DNA from: a virus
DNA: 29,858 bases
Strand: one strand, 5' to 3'
Virus record (IMG/VR): IMGVR_UViG_3300025674_000250
Location: 1-29,858 of that record
Part shown: piece by piece, positions 1 to 5,546 of the stretch
Numbering within the stretch: position 1 is the first letter of the stretch
Layout of the letters: every line of letters begins with the position of its first letter
Program-made: the position numbers and the translations under genes
The notes under the pieces: model-generated
Database searches by the model: none
Told to the model about the DNA's origin: nothing
What the model saw: only the letters and a program-made list of their open reading frames with translations

Positions 1-129
1 CAGGGAGGTGGGGGGCTGCTCGAGCGCCTCTGCTTCTGCGGCCTCTTTACGGTGTGCGCCTGCGCGGAAGCCCTCGAGCACAGCAGAGAGGCGATCGACT
101 GCGCCCCCGATATGAATTAGCTCACTCAT
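1..129 (-). CDS. Small hypothetical protein, 3' end outside the window
   Basis: The first 43 codons of a leftward gene are visible, beginning MSELIHIGGAVDRLSAVLEG; the stop lies beyond position 1. The ATG at 129 is preceded by GAGGAGAG at good spacing and overlaps the last 8 bases of the upstream initiator-like gene, so the two are probably translationally coupled. The visible part is helical and charged, with an Ala/Glu-rich stretch and no recognisable domain. Its position directly after the replication-initiator-like gene suggests an early or replication accessory role, but that is inference only. Confidence 0.6.
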   Translation of the reverse strand, partial: MSELIHIGGAVDRLSAVLEGFRAGAHRKEAAEAEALEQPPTSL

Positions 130-781
130 GATTCTCTCCTCTGAACTGCTGGTGGTAAGCCTCGATTGACGATGAGAGGCGCGCGAAGTAGGGGGTGGGC
201 TCTGGCTGTGGCTCGGGCTCGAGCTCGGGCTCGGGCTGGGGTGCTGGCGAGCTCCACCAATCCCAATCACCCGAGGCAGGGGAAGAGGTGACGGGCGCCT
301 CTGGCTCACCCGGCTGCTGGGCGCCAGCGTCTGCGCGCTCAGTCTGCTCTACCGTTTCTCTGCTGTTGGTAGATGTTGGTGAGTGTTGGTATGGGGGGAA
401 AGAAACTGCACATTTAGTGTGCACTTTATTGCCCATTTCAGGTGCACTATCCTGCACCCCAAACTGTGCACTATCTTGCACATGTGCACTATTCTGCACC
501 TGTGCACTATCCTGCACAGTTTGGGGGATGATGATGCGGCGCCCCCGCACATAGCCTTTGCCTTTGAGCTCCTGCAGCAGATTGCTCGCCTGCCGCTCAG
601 AGTAGCCCAGCTGCGCGACGATACGCGCGCGGGGGCCACGCCCAAGCTGCCCCGTCTGGTAGTCCAGGTATGTCGTGAGCTCGAGCAGTGCCAGCCGCGC
701 CCCCGGGCTCAAGTCTGGCGCCTGCCAGATGGCGCGCAGGTCAGAGAATGATGGGGCATGGGGCCCCGGTTTGCAGCTCAT
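122..781 (-). CDS. Winged-helix replication-initiator-like protein
   Basis: 219 residues. About residues 10-82 form a helix-turn-helix domain of the HTH_36 type: a helical start, LSPGARLALLEL, then the recognition-helix segment YSERQASNLLQELKGKGYV. Residues about 88-120 are a linker built from repeated VQDSA/VQNSA units, and residues about 165-195 are a Pro/Glu-rich low-complexity stretch. Many phage replication initiators combine this domain with such repeats, because the repeated residues are translations of DNA iterons lying inside the gene; I infer the same here. The likely role is to bind the origin and load the replisome. The ATG at 781 has a GAGAGGAGAG ribosome site. Expression is expected from the leftward promoter in the 814-841 control region. 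A transcriptional regulator remains possible, since no helicase-loader domain is seen. Confidence 0.6.
   Translation of the reverse strand: MSCKPGPHAPSFSDLRAIWQAPDLSPGARLALLELTTYLDYQTGQLGRGPRARIVAQLGYSERQASNLLQELKGKGYVRGRRIIIPQTVQDSAQVQNSAHVQDSAQFGVQDSAPEMGNKVHTKCAVSFPPYQHSPTSTNSRETVEQTERADAGAQQPGEPEAPVTSSPASGDWDWWSSPAPQPEPELEPEPQPEPTPYFARLSSSIEAYHQQFRGENHE
442..517. repeat. Four iteron-like repeats, candidate replication origin
   Basis: Four near-identical 16-bp units start at 442, 466, 484 and 502. The consensus is GTGCACTATCCTGCAC, with one substitution each in the second (TCTT) and third (TTCT) copies. Each unit is an interrupted palindrome (GTGCA, 6 bp, TGCAC). Spacing is 24, 18 and 18 bp, so the units keep the reading frame of the initiator-like gene and appear in it as VQDSA repeats. 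A looser half-site pair, TGCAC at 407 and GTGCAC at 419, lies alongside. Repeats of this kind inside an initiator gene commonly serve as the origin recognised by that protein; the function here is inferred. Confidence 0.65.
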
Positions 782-813
782 CTCTCTCTCCTCTCGATGG
801 GTGCAAATAATGT

Positions 814-841
814 ATTGACAATCTCTATGCGTGTTGTCAAT
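814..841. promoter_or_regulatory. Overlapping divergent early promoters within an inverted repeat
   Basis: A perfect 8-bp inverted repeat, ATTGACAA (814-821) and TTGTCAAT (834-841), is separated by 12 bp. Each arm contains a consensus -35 hexamer TTGACA, one per strand (815-820 rightward, 840-835 leftward). At 17-bp spacing the rightward -10 would be CAATAT (838-843) and the leftward one CAATAC (817-812), both weak. The two promoters would occupy the same DNA and exclude each other. Rightward transcription would serve the 904-3082 operon and leftward transcription the initiator-like gene. The rest of the 782-903 gap holds only the two ribosome binding sites and a G-rich tract. Confidence 0.6.
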
Positions 842-903
842 ATCTTCTCACTCCCATCGAGGGGAGGGGGGGGCTGATTGCCCCACAGCAAGAGGAGAGA
901 GAG

Positions 904-1089
904 ATGAGCATCCAGATGATCACCTATAACCAGCGTTTGCCGCGCCACCTGCTCGAGCAGCTCGATGCAGAGCTAGCGCACGCCCGCAAGGGTGAGCCCC
1001 GCCTCAGCCGCTCCGCCCTGGTGCGGCAGATGCTGGAGTCAGAGATTGAGCGCAGACAGACAGCGAGAGGAGAGACTCATGCAATTTGA
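904..1089 (+). CDS. Ribbon-helix-helix (CopG/Arc-like) DNA-binding protein
   Basis: 61 residues with the short beta-alpha-alpha pattern of ribbon-helix-helix regulators: a strand around ITYNQRLP (residues 6-13), helix 1 around PRHLLEQLDAELAHA, and helix 2 around LSRSALVRQMLESEIERR. These proteins bind inverted repeats as dimers of dimers. It is the first gene of the rightward operon and lies about 60 bp from the inverted repeat at 814-841, so autoregulation and control of the divergent initiator-like gene are a natural inference. The ATG at 904 is preceded by AGAGGAGAGAGAG. It overlaps the next gene by 11 bases. An antitoxin-like role is conceivable, but the next gene does not look like a toxin. 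Confidence 0.6.
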   Translation: MSIQMITYNQRLPRHLLEQLDAELAHARKGEPRLSRSALVRQMLESEIERRQTARGETHAI

Positions 1090-1321
1090 CGTTTCCGAGG
1101 CCAGCAACACGCTGGATGGGCTGGAGTACATCTACAGGGCCTGCGCCTGTGTCGCCTGCTGGGGGGCCACTGGGCGCTGGCGAGATTGGTACCTCTACAG
1201 CGTAGACGATCGCGCGCCCACAGAGGCAGAGCGCCAGCGCGCCAAGCCAGATCTTGAGCTGCTGCGCAAGAGCTCTGCCTCTGGCTGGGGGGGCAATCCA
1301 CGCGAGAGGGCAGACTCCTGA
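1079..1321 (+). CDS. Small cysteine-containing hypothetical protein
   Basis: 80 residues starting at the ATG at 1079, chosen because AGAGGAGAG sits just upstream and the overlap with the preceding gene is only 11 bases. A CACVACW cluster lies near residues 18-24, followed by Trp-rich and charged segments (RWRDWYLYSVDD). The Cys pattern could bind a metal, but there is no second pair, so a zinc ribbon cannot be claimed. The last base of its stop is the first base of the next ATG (TGATG at 1319-1323), indicating coupled translation. I do not recognise a family. Confidence 0.6.
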   Translation: MQFDVSEASNTLDGLEYIYRACACVACWGATGRWRDWYLYSVDDRAPTEAERQRAKPDLELLRKSSASGWGGNPRERADS

Positions 1322-1551
1322 TGCGCGTGATCAATCGACCCACCACCCGCCACATCTACTGCGCGCATGGGCAATTCCCCCGCAGGGTGCGCGACATCGA
1401 CGATCTGACCATCACTGCCCGCTGCGCCTGCTGCGGCTCTCTGGGCCAGTGGGGGCTGGAGCTGCTCGACTATCGAGGCGAGCAAGGCGTGATTCTCACC
1501 TGTGATCCCTGCGCGCAGTTGCACGATTTGCGCGCCACCACCCAGCACTGA
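1321..1551 (+). CDS. Small zinc-ribbon-like hypothetical protein
   Basis: 76 residues. A CACCGS motif near residues 35-40 and CDPC near residues 61-64 give a CxxC-type pair separated by about 20 residues, the arrangement of a small zinc ribbon; an earlier YCAHG could add a ligand. The protein is basic at its N terminus. The ATG overlaps the previous stop (TGATG), so it belongs to the rightward operon. Small zinc-ribbon proteins in phage early operons often bind nucleic acid or a host enzyme, but no target can be read from the sequence. Confidence 0.6.
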   Translation: MRVINRPTTRHIYCAHGQFPRRVRDIDDLTITARCACCGSLGQWGLELLDYRGEQGVILTCDPCAQLHDLRATTQH

Positions 1552-1561
1552 GGAGGAGAGA

Positions 1562-1798
1562 ATGAACTACCAGATGGCGATCAAGGACTACCCGGCAGAC
1601 CCAGCCACCCCATGGGTGGCGCCCGCTGGCTATCTCGCGGCAGAGCGCTGGCTGCGCGACTATCCACCCACTTGGGGAGAGGCGAGCTGCTCCAACGCGC
1701 AGTGTGAGTGCGGCGGAGAATATGAGGTGCTCACCTATACCAGCCTCACCACGGCAATTTTCCAATGCTCAGACTGCGAGGAGAGAGACAATGCCTAG
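1562..1798 (+). CDS. Small zinc-ribbon-like hypothetical protein
   Basis: 78 residues from the ATG at 1562, preceded by GAGGAGGAGAGA; a longer in-frame start at 1502 would overlap the previous gene and lacks such a site. The C-terminal half has CSNAQCECGG (about residues 42-51) and CSDCEE (about 71-76), a likely four-cysteine zinc-binding fold. The N-terminal half is Pro/Trp-rich (YPADPATPWVAPAGY). The stop overlaps the next start by 8 bases. Function unknown; it is the second cysteine-rich small protein in this operon. Confidence 0.6.
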   Translation: MNYQMAIKDYPADPATPWVAPAGYLAAERWLRDYPPTWGEASCSNAQCECGGEYEVLTYTSLTTAIFQCSDCEERDNA

Positions 1799-1985
1799 AG
1801 CTAAACAGCGGCGCATCTGCCGAAAAGAGTATCGCGCCAGCAAGCGTGAGCGAGCACCATTCCCAGCCCATGCCCCAGCGCCCCGCAGTGATCTGAAAGA
1901 GTGGCTGGGCCTGCTAGCAGTATCACTGATAGGGGGGCTTATCTTGCTCGAGATCCTCAACTGGGCAGCGCGCCCGCACTTCTAA
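1791..1985 (+). CDS. Small basic single-pass membrane protein
   Basis: 64 residues from the ATG at 1791, preceded by GAGGAGAGAGACA. The first 30 residues are strongly basic (MPRAKQRRICRKEYRASKRE), followed by a Pro-rich hinge and one hydrophobic segment around residues 42-58 (WLGLLAVSLIGGLILLEIL). The positive-inside rule puts the basic N terminus in the cytoplasm. A small early membrane protein could act in superinfection exclusion or membrane-linked replication, but nothing in the sequence decides this. The gap 1986-2057 after it holds only the next ribosome site. Confidence 0.55.
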   Translation: MPRAKQRRICRKEYRASKRERAPFPAHAPAPRSDLKEWLGLLAVSLIGGLILLEILNWAARPHF

Positions 1986-2057
1986 TTCAGCGATTTAGCA
2001 CCCCGCGCCCCATTACCCCAACACAGGCAATGAGGCGCGAGGAGGAGAGGCAAACAG

Positions 2058-3023
2058 ATGAACATGATCACCAATGAGAAGCAAGTGTCGCTCCTCGAGC
2101 GCGAGGCCGCAGCGCGGCTCATGCTCGCGCAGGCGCGGCAGCTGGAGCTCCAGAATGAGCTCACCCAGTTGGAGCTGGAGGAGAAGCGGGCAGAGGCCCA
2201 GATGCGTGAGGCAGAGCGCATCAGCGCCAGCAGCTATGCTAAGCAGGGCGCCGCTGATGTCTATTATGCGTGGCGCGCCATGGGTGAGCCCCGAGGGTTG
2301 AACATGGCTCAGACGCTCCAAAACGCGCACATCATGCGCGGGGGCAAGCTGAGCGAGCACGCTGCTCTGCAGTGGGGTGATGTCGAGCGCAGCGGGCTGC
2401 TGGAAGATCTGCGGGTGGTAGAGCGTAGCGCCAATGCGGTGGTGCTCGACATCAAGCGCAAAGGGCGCAGCCCCCAGCGCATCTCTTGGACCATGGCAGA
2501 TGCGCAGCGCGCGGGCCTCGCCAACAGCAACACCTGGCGCCAGTATCCTGCTCGGATGCTGGAGGCGAGAGCTAAAACTGAGGCAGCCACGCTCATCTTC
2601 AGCGACATCACCACTGGCTCAGGCGGCAGCGGTGCCAACACCTACAGCACGGAGGAGGCCGCCTTTTTTCAGGGTGAGGATACTGATGCCCTCGCAGCGG
2701 TGGTGGGGCTCCCAGAGCTCGCGCCCGGAGAGGCCCCCAGCGCACCACCCGCGCCACAGCGCCCCAGCTCTCCCCCTGCCCCCTCTGCGCCCCCGCGCCC
2801 CTCGGCGCCCGCAGGGCCACCAGAGCACATCAAGCTGCGCCTAGAGCAGATCTTGGGTGAGCGCAAGATCCCAATGGAGACAGCCATGCTTTATTTGCGC
2901 GGGGCAGGGGTGGCGCCCCCCCGTGACTATGAGGCGCTCACCCGGCTGGTAGATGAGCATTTCAGCCTAGATGGCCCCTTCTATGAGGCCCACCCTGTGC
3001 TGCTGCCGGGGGAGGTCGAGTGA
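2058..3023 (+). CDS. RecT-like single-strand annealing protein (probable)
   Basis: 321 residues. An N-terminal coiled coil (about 10-55) precedes a central region (about 70-190) resembling RecT-type recombination proteins of phages: a GEPRGLNMAQTLQNAHIMRG segment, a KRKGRSPQRISWTMADAQRAG segment, then the conserved W-x2-YP-x2-ML-x2-RA block (WRQYPARMLEARAKTEA) and an acidic end. A Pro-rich linker (about 226-262) leads to a helical C-terminal part (about 265-321) that may bind a partner. Such proteins coat and anneal single strands during replication and end repair; no exonuclease partner is visible here. The ATG at 2058 follows GAGGAGAGG. The assignment rests on the motif pattern alone. Confidence 0.5.
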   Translation: MNMITNEKQVSLLEREAAARLMLAQARQLELQNELTQLELEEKRAEAQMREAERISASSYAKQGAADVYYAWRAMGEPRGLNMAQTLQNAHIMRGGKLSEHAALQWGDVERSGLLEDLRVVERSANAVVLDIKRKGRSPQRISWTMADAQRAGLANSNTWRQYPARMLEARAKTEAATLIFSDITTGSGGSGANTYSTEEAAFFQGEDTDALAAVVGLPELAPGEAPSAPPAPQRPSSPPAPSAPPRPSAPAGPPEHIKLRLEQILGERKIPMETAMLYLRGAGVAPPRDYEALTRLVDEHFSLDGPFYEAHPVLLPGEVE

Positions 3024-3082
3024 TGGAGTCTGCACTCCTGATGCTGATCCTGCTGCTGCTGCTGCGGGAGCTCTTTAGGTAG
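3023..3082 (+). CDS. 19-residue hydrophobic peptide coupled to the annealing protein gene
   Basis: A tiny frame starts at the ATG at 3023, sharing a base with the preceding stop (TGATG), and ends at TAG 3080-3082. The peptide is MESALLMLILLLLLRELFR: an acidic N terminus, about 12 uninterrupted hydrophobic residues, then an Arg-Glu-Leu-Phe-Arg tail. GGGGGAGG just upstream (about 3008-3015) can act as its ribosome site. It has the size and character of very small membrane peptides, but a chance frame from CTG repeats cannot be excluded. It ends 3 bp before the convergent late operon. Confidence 0.4.
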   Translation: MESALLMLILLLLLRELFR

Positions 3083-3085
3083 GCG

Positions 3086-3331
3086 CTAGCGTGGCATGGG
3101 GGTGCGCTTAAAATGCCCCTCAAGCCTCGCCATCATCTCGCGCAGTTGTTGGAGCTCCGCTCGGATTGCGTCTAGGGTGTGGTCAACAGATTTTGCCCTG
3201 GCTTCAAGTGAGACTACCCGTTGCTCAAGCACTGCCATGCGGGCTGCGTGCTCGGCTTTGACCCGGGCAAACTGCCACGCCAGCCCCAGCGCTGTGAACA
3301 CTGCGGCGCCGCTGATCGTGATGCTGTCCAT
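3086..3331 (-). CDS. Small membrane-anchored coiled-coil protein
   Basis: 81 residues, last gene of the leftward late operon. The ATG at 3331 was chosen because AGGGGG lies 6 bases upstream and it clears the previous gene; an upstream extension would read through two other genes out of frame. An N-terminal hydrophobic helix (about residues 5-20, ITISGAAVFTALGLAWQF) is followed by a long coiled coil (about 22-72) with heptad Leu/Val/Met and a basic tail. This topology fits an inner-membrane spanin-like or holin-accessory protein. Its company with two other coiled-coil secreted or membrane proteins supports a lysis role, which remains inference. Confidence 0.6.
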   Translation of the reverse strand: MDSITISGAAVFTALGLAWQFARVKAEHAARMAVLEQRVVSLEARAKSVDHTLDAIRAELQQLREMMARLEGHFKRTPMPR

Positions 3332-3341
3332 GGGCGTCCCC

Positions 3342-3785
3342 CTATCGAGCCAGTGAGAGAGTGAGCGCAGTGGCCAGGATGCCGCCACCTGCTGCGGCGC
3401 CCACCTTCCACCACCAGAGCTCACGGCGCTGCTGCGCGAGACGCTCAGTGAGCTGATCTTCGATTGTCTGGAGCTCCTCCACCCGCGCGGTGATGGGCGC
3501 GAGCCGCTCCTCGCAGCGGGCAGTGTTGGCCGCCAGCTCTCGCATACAGAGCTGTTGCTGATCACGCACGCGCCCCTCGCAGGCACGCCCCTGCGTCTGG
3601 ATCTCCCCAATGAGACGCGCGAGCTCCACCCGGCGCACCAGGAACCCTGCACGGGGTGCGGGCGCCCCCTGCTCAAGCCAGTGCGCTTCAACCTCGAGGC
3701 GCTGTGAGAGCTCTGGCTGTAGGCCGCTCTGCGGGGCAGGGGCTGCGAGCAATCCTGATAGGGTGAGGATTAGCGCGCTGTTCAT
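3342..3785 (-). CDS. Secreted coiled-coil protein with C-terminal membrane segment, lysis candidate
   Basis: 147 residues. The start at 3785 is taken because it overlaps the previous stop as ATGA; an in-frame ATG at 3827 would lie deep inside that gene. The N terminus looks like a signal peptide (MNSALILTLSGLLAAPAPQ, cleavage near residue 16), without a lipobox cysteine. A long coiled coil with three cysteines follows (about 20-115), then a C-terminal transmembrane segment (about 124-145, WKVGAAAGGGILATALTLSL). The protein would lie in the periplasm anchored by its C terminus, a layout reminiscent of unimolecular spanins but without the lipid anchor. A spanin-type role in outer membrane disruption is a candidate only. 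Confidence 0.6.
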   Translation of the reverse strand: MNSALILTLSGLLAAPAPQSGLQPELSQRLEVEAHWLEQGAPAPRAGFLVRRVELARLIGEIQTQGRACEGRVRDQQQLCMRELAANTARCEERLAPITARVEELQTIEDQLTERLAQQRRELWWWKVGAAAGGGILATALTLSLAR

Positions 3786-4099
3786 GGGATTGCCCCGTCT
3801 GGGCAGCGCTGGCGGCAGATGATGCAATCCAGGTGAGAGGCTGCCTCCTCTGTTGCCCGGATGCGCGCCTCGCAGCTCTCGCGCTCACGCTGCACGCAAC
3901 GCTCCAGCCCGCGCCCCTCCGCCTGCGTCTGCGTCTGCTCGAGTGCAGATACCTGCCGCCCGCAGACCTCGAGCGCCTCAATCTCTGGCGCACACTCCTG
4001 CTGGTGATTGGGCGTGCTGACGCTCCAGCGTCCCGCCATCACCGAGGAGATGGTGAGCGCCAGCGCGATCAGGTGATTGTGGTATTTCTCAAATTTCAT
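3782..4099 (-). CDS. Cysteine-rich membrane or secreted coiled-coil protein, lysis candidate
   Basis: 105 residues; the ATG at 4099 shares a base with the preceding stop (TGATG) and the stop overlaps the next start (ATGA). A hydrophobic segment at residues 9-22 (HLIALALTISSVMAG) is a signal anchor or signal peptide. The rest is a charged coiled coil with seven cysteines, including CIICRQRC near the C terminus. An inner-membrane spanin-like or periplasmic disulfide-bonded protein would fit. It precedes two more proteins of similar build, so the three may act together in the last step of lysis. No family is recognised. Confidence 0.6.
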   Translation of the reverse strand: MKFEKYHNHLIALALTISSVMAGRWSVSTPNHQQECAPEIEALEVCGRQVSALEQTQTQAEGRGLERCVQRERESCEARIRATEEAASHLDCIICRQRCPDGAIP

Positions 4100-4650
4100 C
4101 AGTCAAATCTCCAGATCAGGCAGCGGGTGTACCCTACCCAAAGCTCACCCGGAGCGGCTGAGTTAGGGTAGAGCGCATCTGACTCATTGAAATTGTAATT
4201 AGCAGTTGTGACCTTCCAACTGACATCGACGGCACCCCCCGTTGCGTCAACCCAGCAGCGCGCGGTCTCATCGCGGGAGAGGGGTACTTCTCCCTCATCA
4301 GTAGACTGATTTGCCGGAATAGTATTTTGGTAACTCTCAGTCCCGATATACGCCGTAGCTGTCTCGTTATAGAATCGGGTGTATATCTCTCGATTTAGAG
4401 GCCCGGATGAAGTTCCTGATGTATCTCCAACACTTACAGAGCCCTCAAGGAGGTAATAGTAGCCCGCAGGCAGAGTGATAACCCCAACGCCCGTGATAGT
4501 CGCGACATCGGCGCCAGATAGGTGATCTGAGTCAGCGAGATAAATCCTATCTCCAGCGGTGAAAGTGGGCGTGCCGTTGGAGTTAGAGAATCGCATTAAC
4601 CCGGATGGCTCGACATAATCGAATTGGTCTGCTTGGGCAGAGTAGGTCAT
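4099..4650 (-). CDS. Small beta-rich virion/fibre protein, third of three related genes
   Basis: 183 residues from the ATG at 4650, chosen because it forms an ATGA overlap with the preceding gene; a longer frame from 4725 lies inside that gene. The sequence is rich in Thr, Ser, Gly and aromatic residues and looks beta-structured. It carries an LPAGYYYLLEGSV segment near residues 60-72 and ends in CLIWRFD. The two upstream genes end similarly (AVIWRVS, IAWRLAP), and one has LPAGEYVLRF, which points to three paralogues. Their place after the repeat-built fibre gene suggests tail-fibre tip or head-decoration proteins, perhaps with a C1q/TNF-like jelly roll; that fold is a guess. Confidence 0.6.
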   Translation of the reverse strand: MTYSAQADQFDYVEPSGLMRFSNSNGTPTFTAGDRIYLADSDHLSGADVATITGVGVITLPAGYYYLLEGSVSVGDTSGTSSGPLNREIYTRFYNETATAYIGTESYQNTIPANQSTDEGEVPLSRDETARCWVDATGGAVDVSWKVTTANYNFNESDALYPNSAAPGELWVGYTRCLIWRFD

Positions 4651-5102
4651 GGTGCAAGCCTCCATGCGATCGAGTGATTGTAGGTGCTGTTGAACTCCAC
4701 CCGATAGCCGGAACCACCAACCCATCCCTCAATCTCCTCGAGGAGAATTGTGGAGGGTTGGGAGCGATAAAAGACGCACTCGTCATCACTCGTCATCTCA
4801 TAGATATCATGTGAGGACGTGGGCGAGAGCCAGACGTAGACGCCAGCCTGCTCCTTGTAATTCGTGCTATCATTAGCGTCTCCCACGCGCGATCGGCAAT
4901 GCCGCTCAGAGATAGGCACAGCGCGCATCAACACGGGCGCGGCAAAGCTTACGCCATCTGTTGTCGTTGGCGGCAGAGTAATCCACGCCGCGCTGCTACT
5001 GCTGGCAGTGGGCGAGCCATTGGATAGGGATTGGGCCCCCGTCAGCAGAGTCATCGTGTCACCGGCTACTGCGGTCTGAAAGAGGGGCGGCGAATAACTC
5101 AT
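4647..5102 (-). CDS. Small beta-rich virion/fibre protein, second of three related genes
   Basis: 151 residues with ATGA overlaps at both ends (5099-5102 and 4647-4650), so it is tightly coupled in the late operon. The N-terminal third is Ser/Thr-rich, the middle has a strand-like VLMRAVPISE segment, and the C terminus YNHSIAWRLAP matches the ending of its two neighbours. No catalytic motif is seen. It is probably a virion surface or fibre-tip protein involved in adsorption, inferred from position and its relation to the neighbouring genes. Confidence 0.6.
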   Translation of the reverse strand: MSYSPPLFQTAVAGDTMTLLTGAQSLSNGSPTASSSSAAWITLPPTTTDGVSFAAPVLMRAVPISERHCRSRVGDANDSTNYKEQAGVYVWLSPTSSHDIYEMTSDDECVFYRSQPSTILLEEIEGWVGGSGYRVEFNSTYNHSIAWRLAP

Positions 5103-5536
5103 GAGACCCTCCAGATCACCGCGTGAGAGTTGGCAGTGTCGAGCACCACAGATGGATCAACGCCAGTGATCTCCACCTGCACAGAAGTGCCCGTGGCAGT
5201 GACAAGATGCGCGTCTGCTGGGTCAATCGATGCAGGCTTAGTGGTAAAGTCAGCTCTATTGCTGGCCCCAGCAACACCAATGAGCGCCCCTGCCACCTGC
5301 CGCCACTGATAACGCATATTATCGAGAGATCCAGCTGTGCGGGTGATCGCGCCAAAAAATCTCAGCACATACTCTCCAGCAGGCAGCTGAATATCATTGC
5401 TGGAGATGGTGATCCCTGTCCCCGTCGAGCTCCCCACGAGCACAGGTGTCAATGGGTTTGATAGCGTCGGTGTCCCCGTAAAGGTGAAAAATGCGCACGT
5501 CGTTGTCTTTGCTGATGTCGGGATCTCATGAGTCAT
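5099..5536 (-). CDS. Small beta-rich virion/fibre protein, first of three related genes
   Basis: 145 residues. The ATG at 5536 follows AAGGGGGCTCCG. The central segment IQLPAGEYVLRFFGAI (about residues 49-64) and the ending SHAVIWRVS recur in modified form in the next two genes. Composition is Thr/Ser/Val-rich with no long helices, consistent with a compact beta domain. It directly follows the repeat-built fibre gene with a 10-base gap. A role as a fibre tip, receptor-binding or decoration domain is likely, without proof of binding specificity. Confidence 0.6.
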   Translation of the reverse strand: MTHEIPTSAKTTTCAFFTFTGTPTLSNPLTPVLVGSSTGTGITISSNDIQLPAGEYVLRFFGAITRTAGSLDNMRYQWRQVAGALIGVAGASNRADFTTKPASIDPADAHLVTATGTSVQVEITGVDPSVVLDTANSHAVIWRVS

Positions 5537-5546
5537 CGGAGCCCCC

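Noticed and set aside
195-751. Plus-strand frames opposite the initiator-like gene
   Set aside because: They are antisense reflections of the iteron and Pro/Glu repeats, with low-complexity Cys/Ser/Gly translations and no ribosome sites.
3083-3130. GC-rich stem (GGGG...CCCC, GGCAT...ATGCC) as a bidirectional terminator at the convergent junction
   Set aside because: Arms are only 4-5 bp with a bulge or a 15-base loop, lie inside the last late gene, and no U-run follows on either strand.
3332-3691. Longer 201-residue version of the last late gene
   Set aside because: The added N-terminal part is Arg/Ser/Trp-rich out-of-frame reading of the upstream coiled-coil gene; the ATG at 3331 has its own ribosome site.
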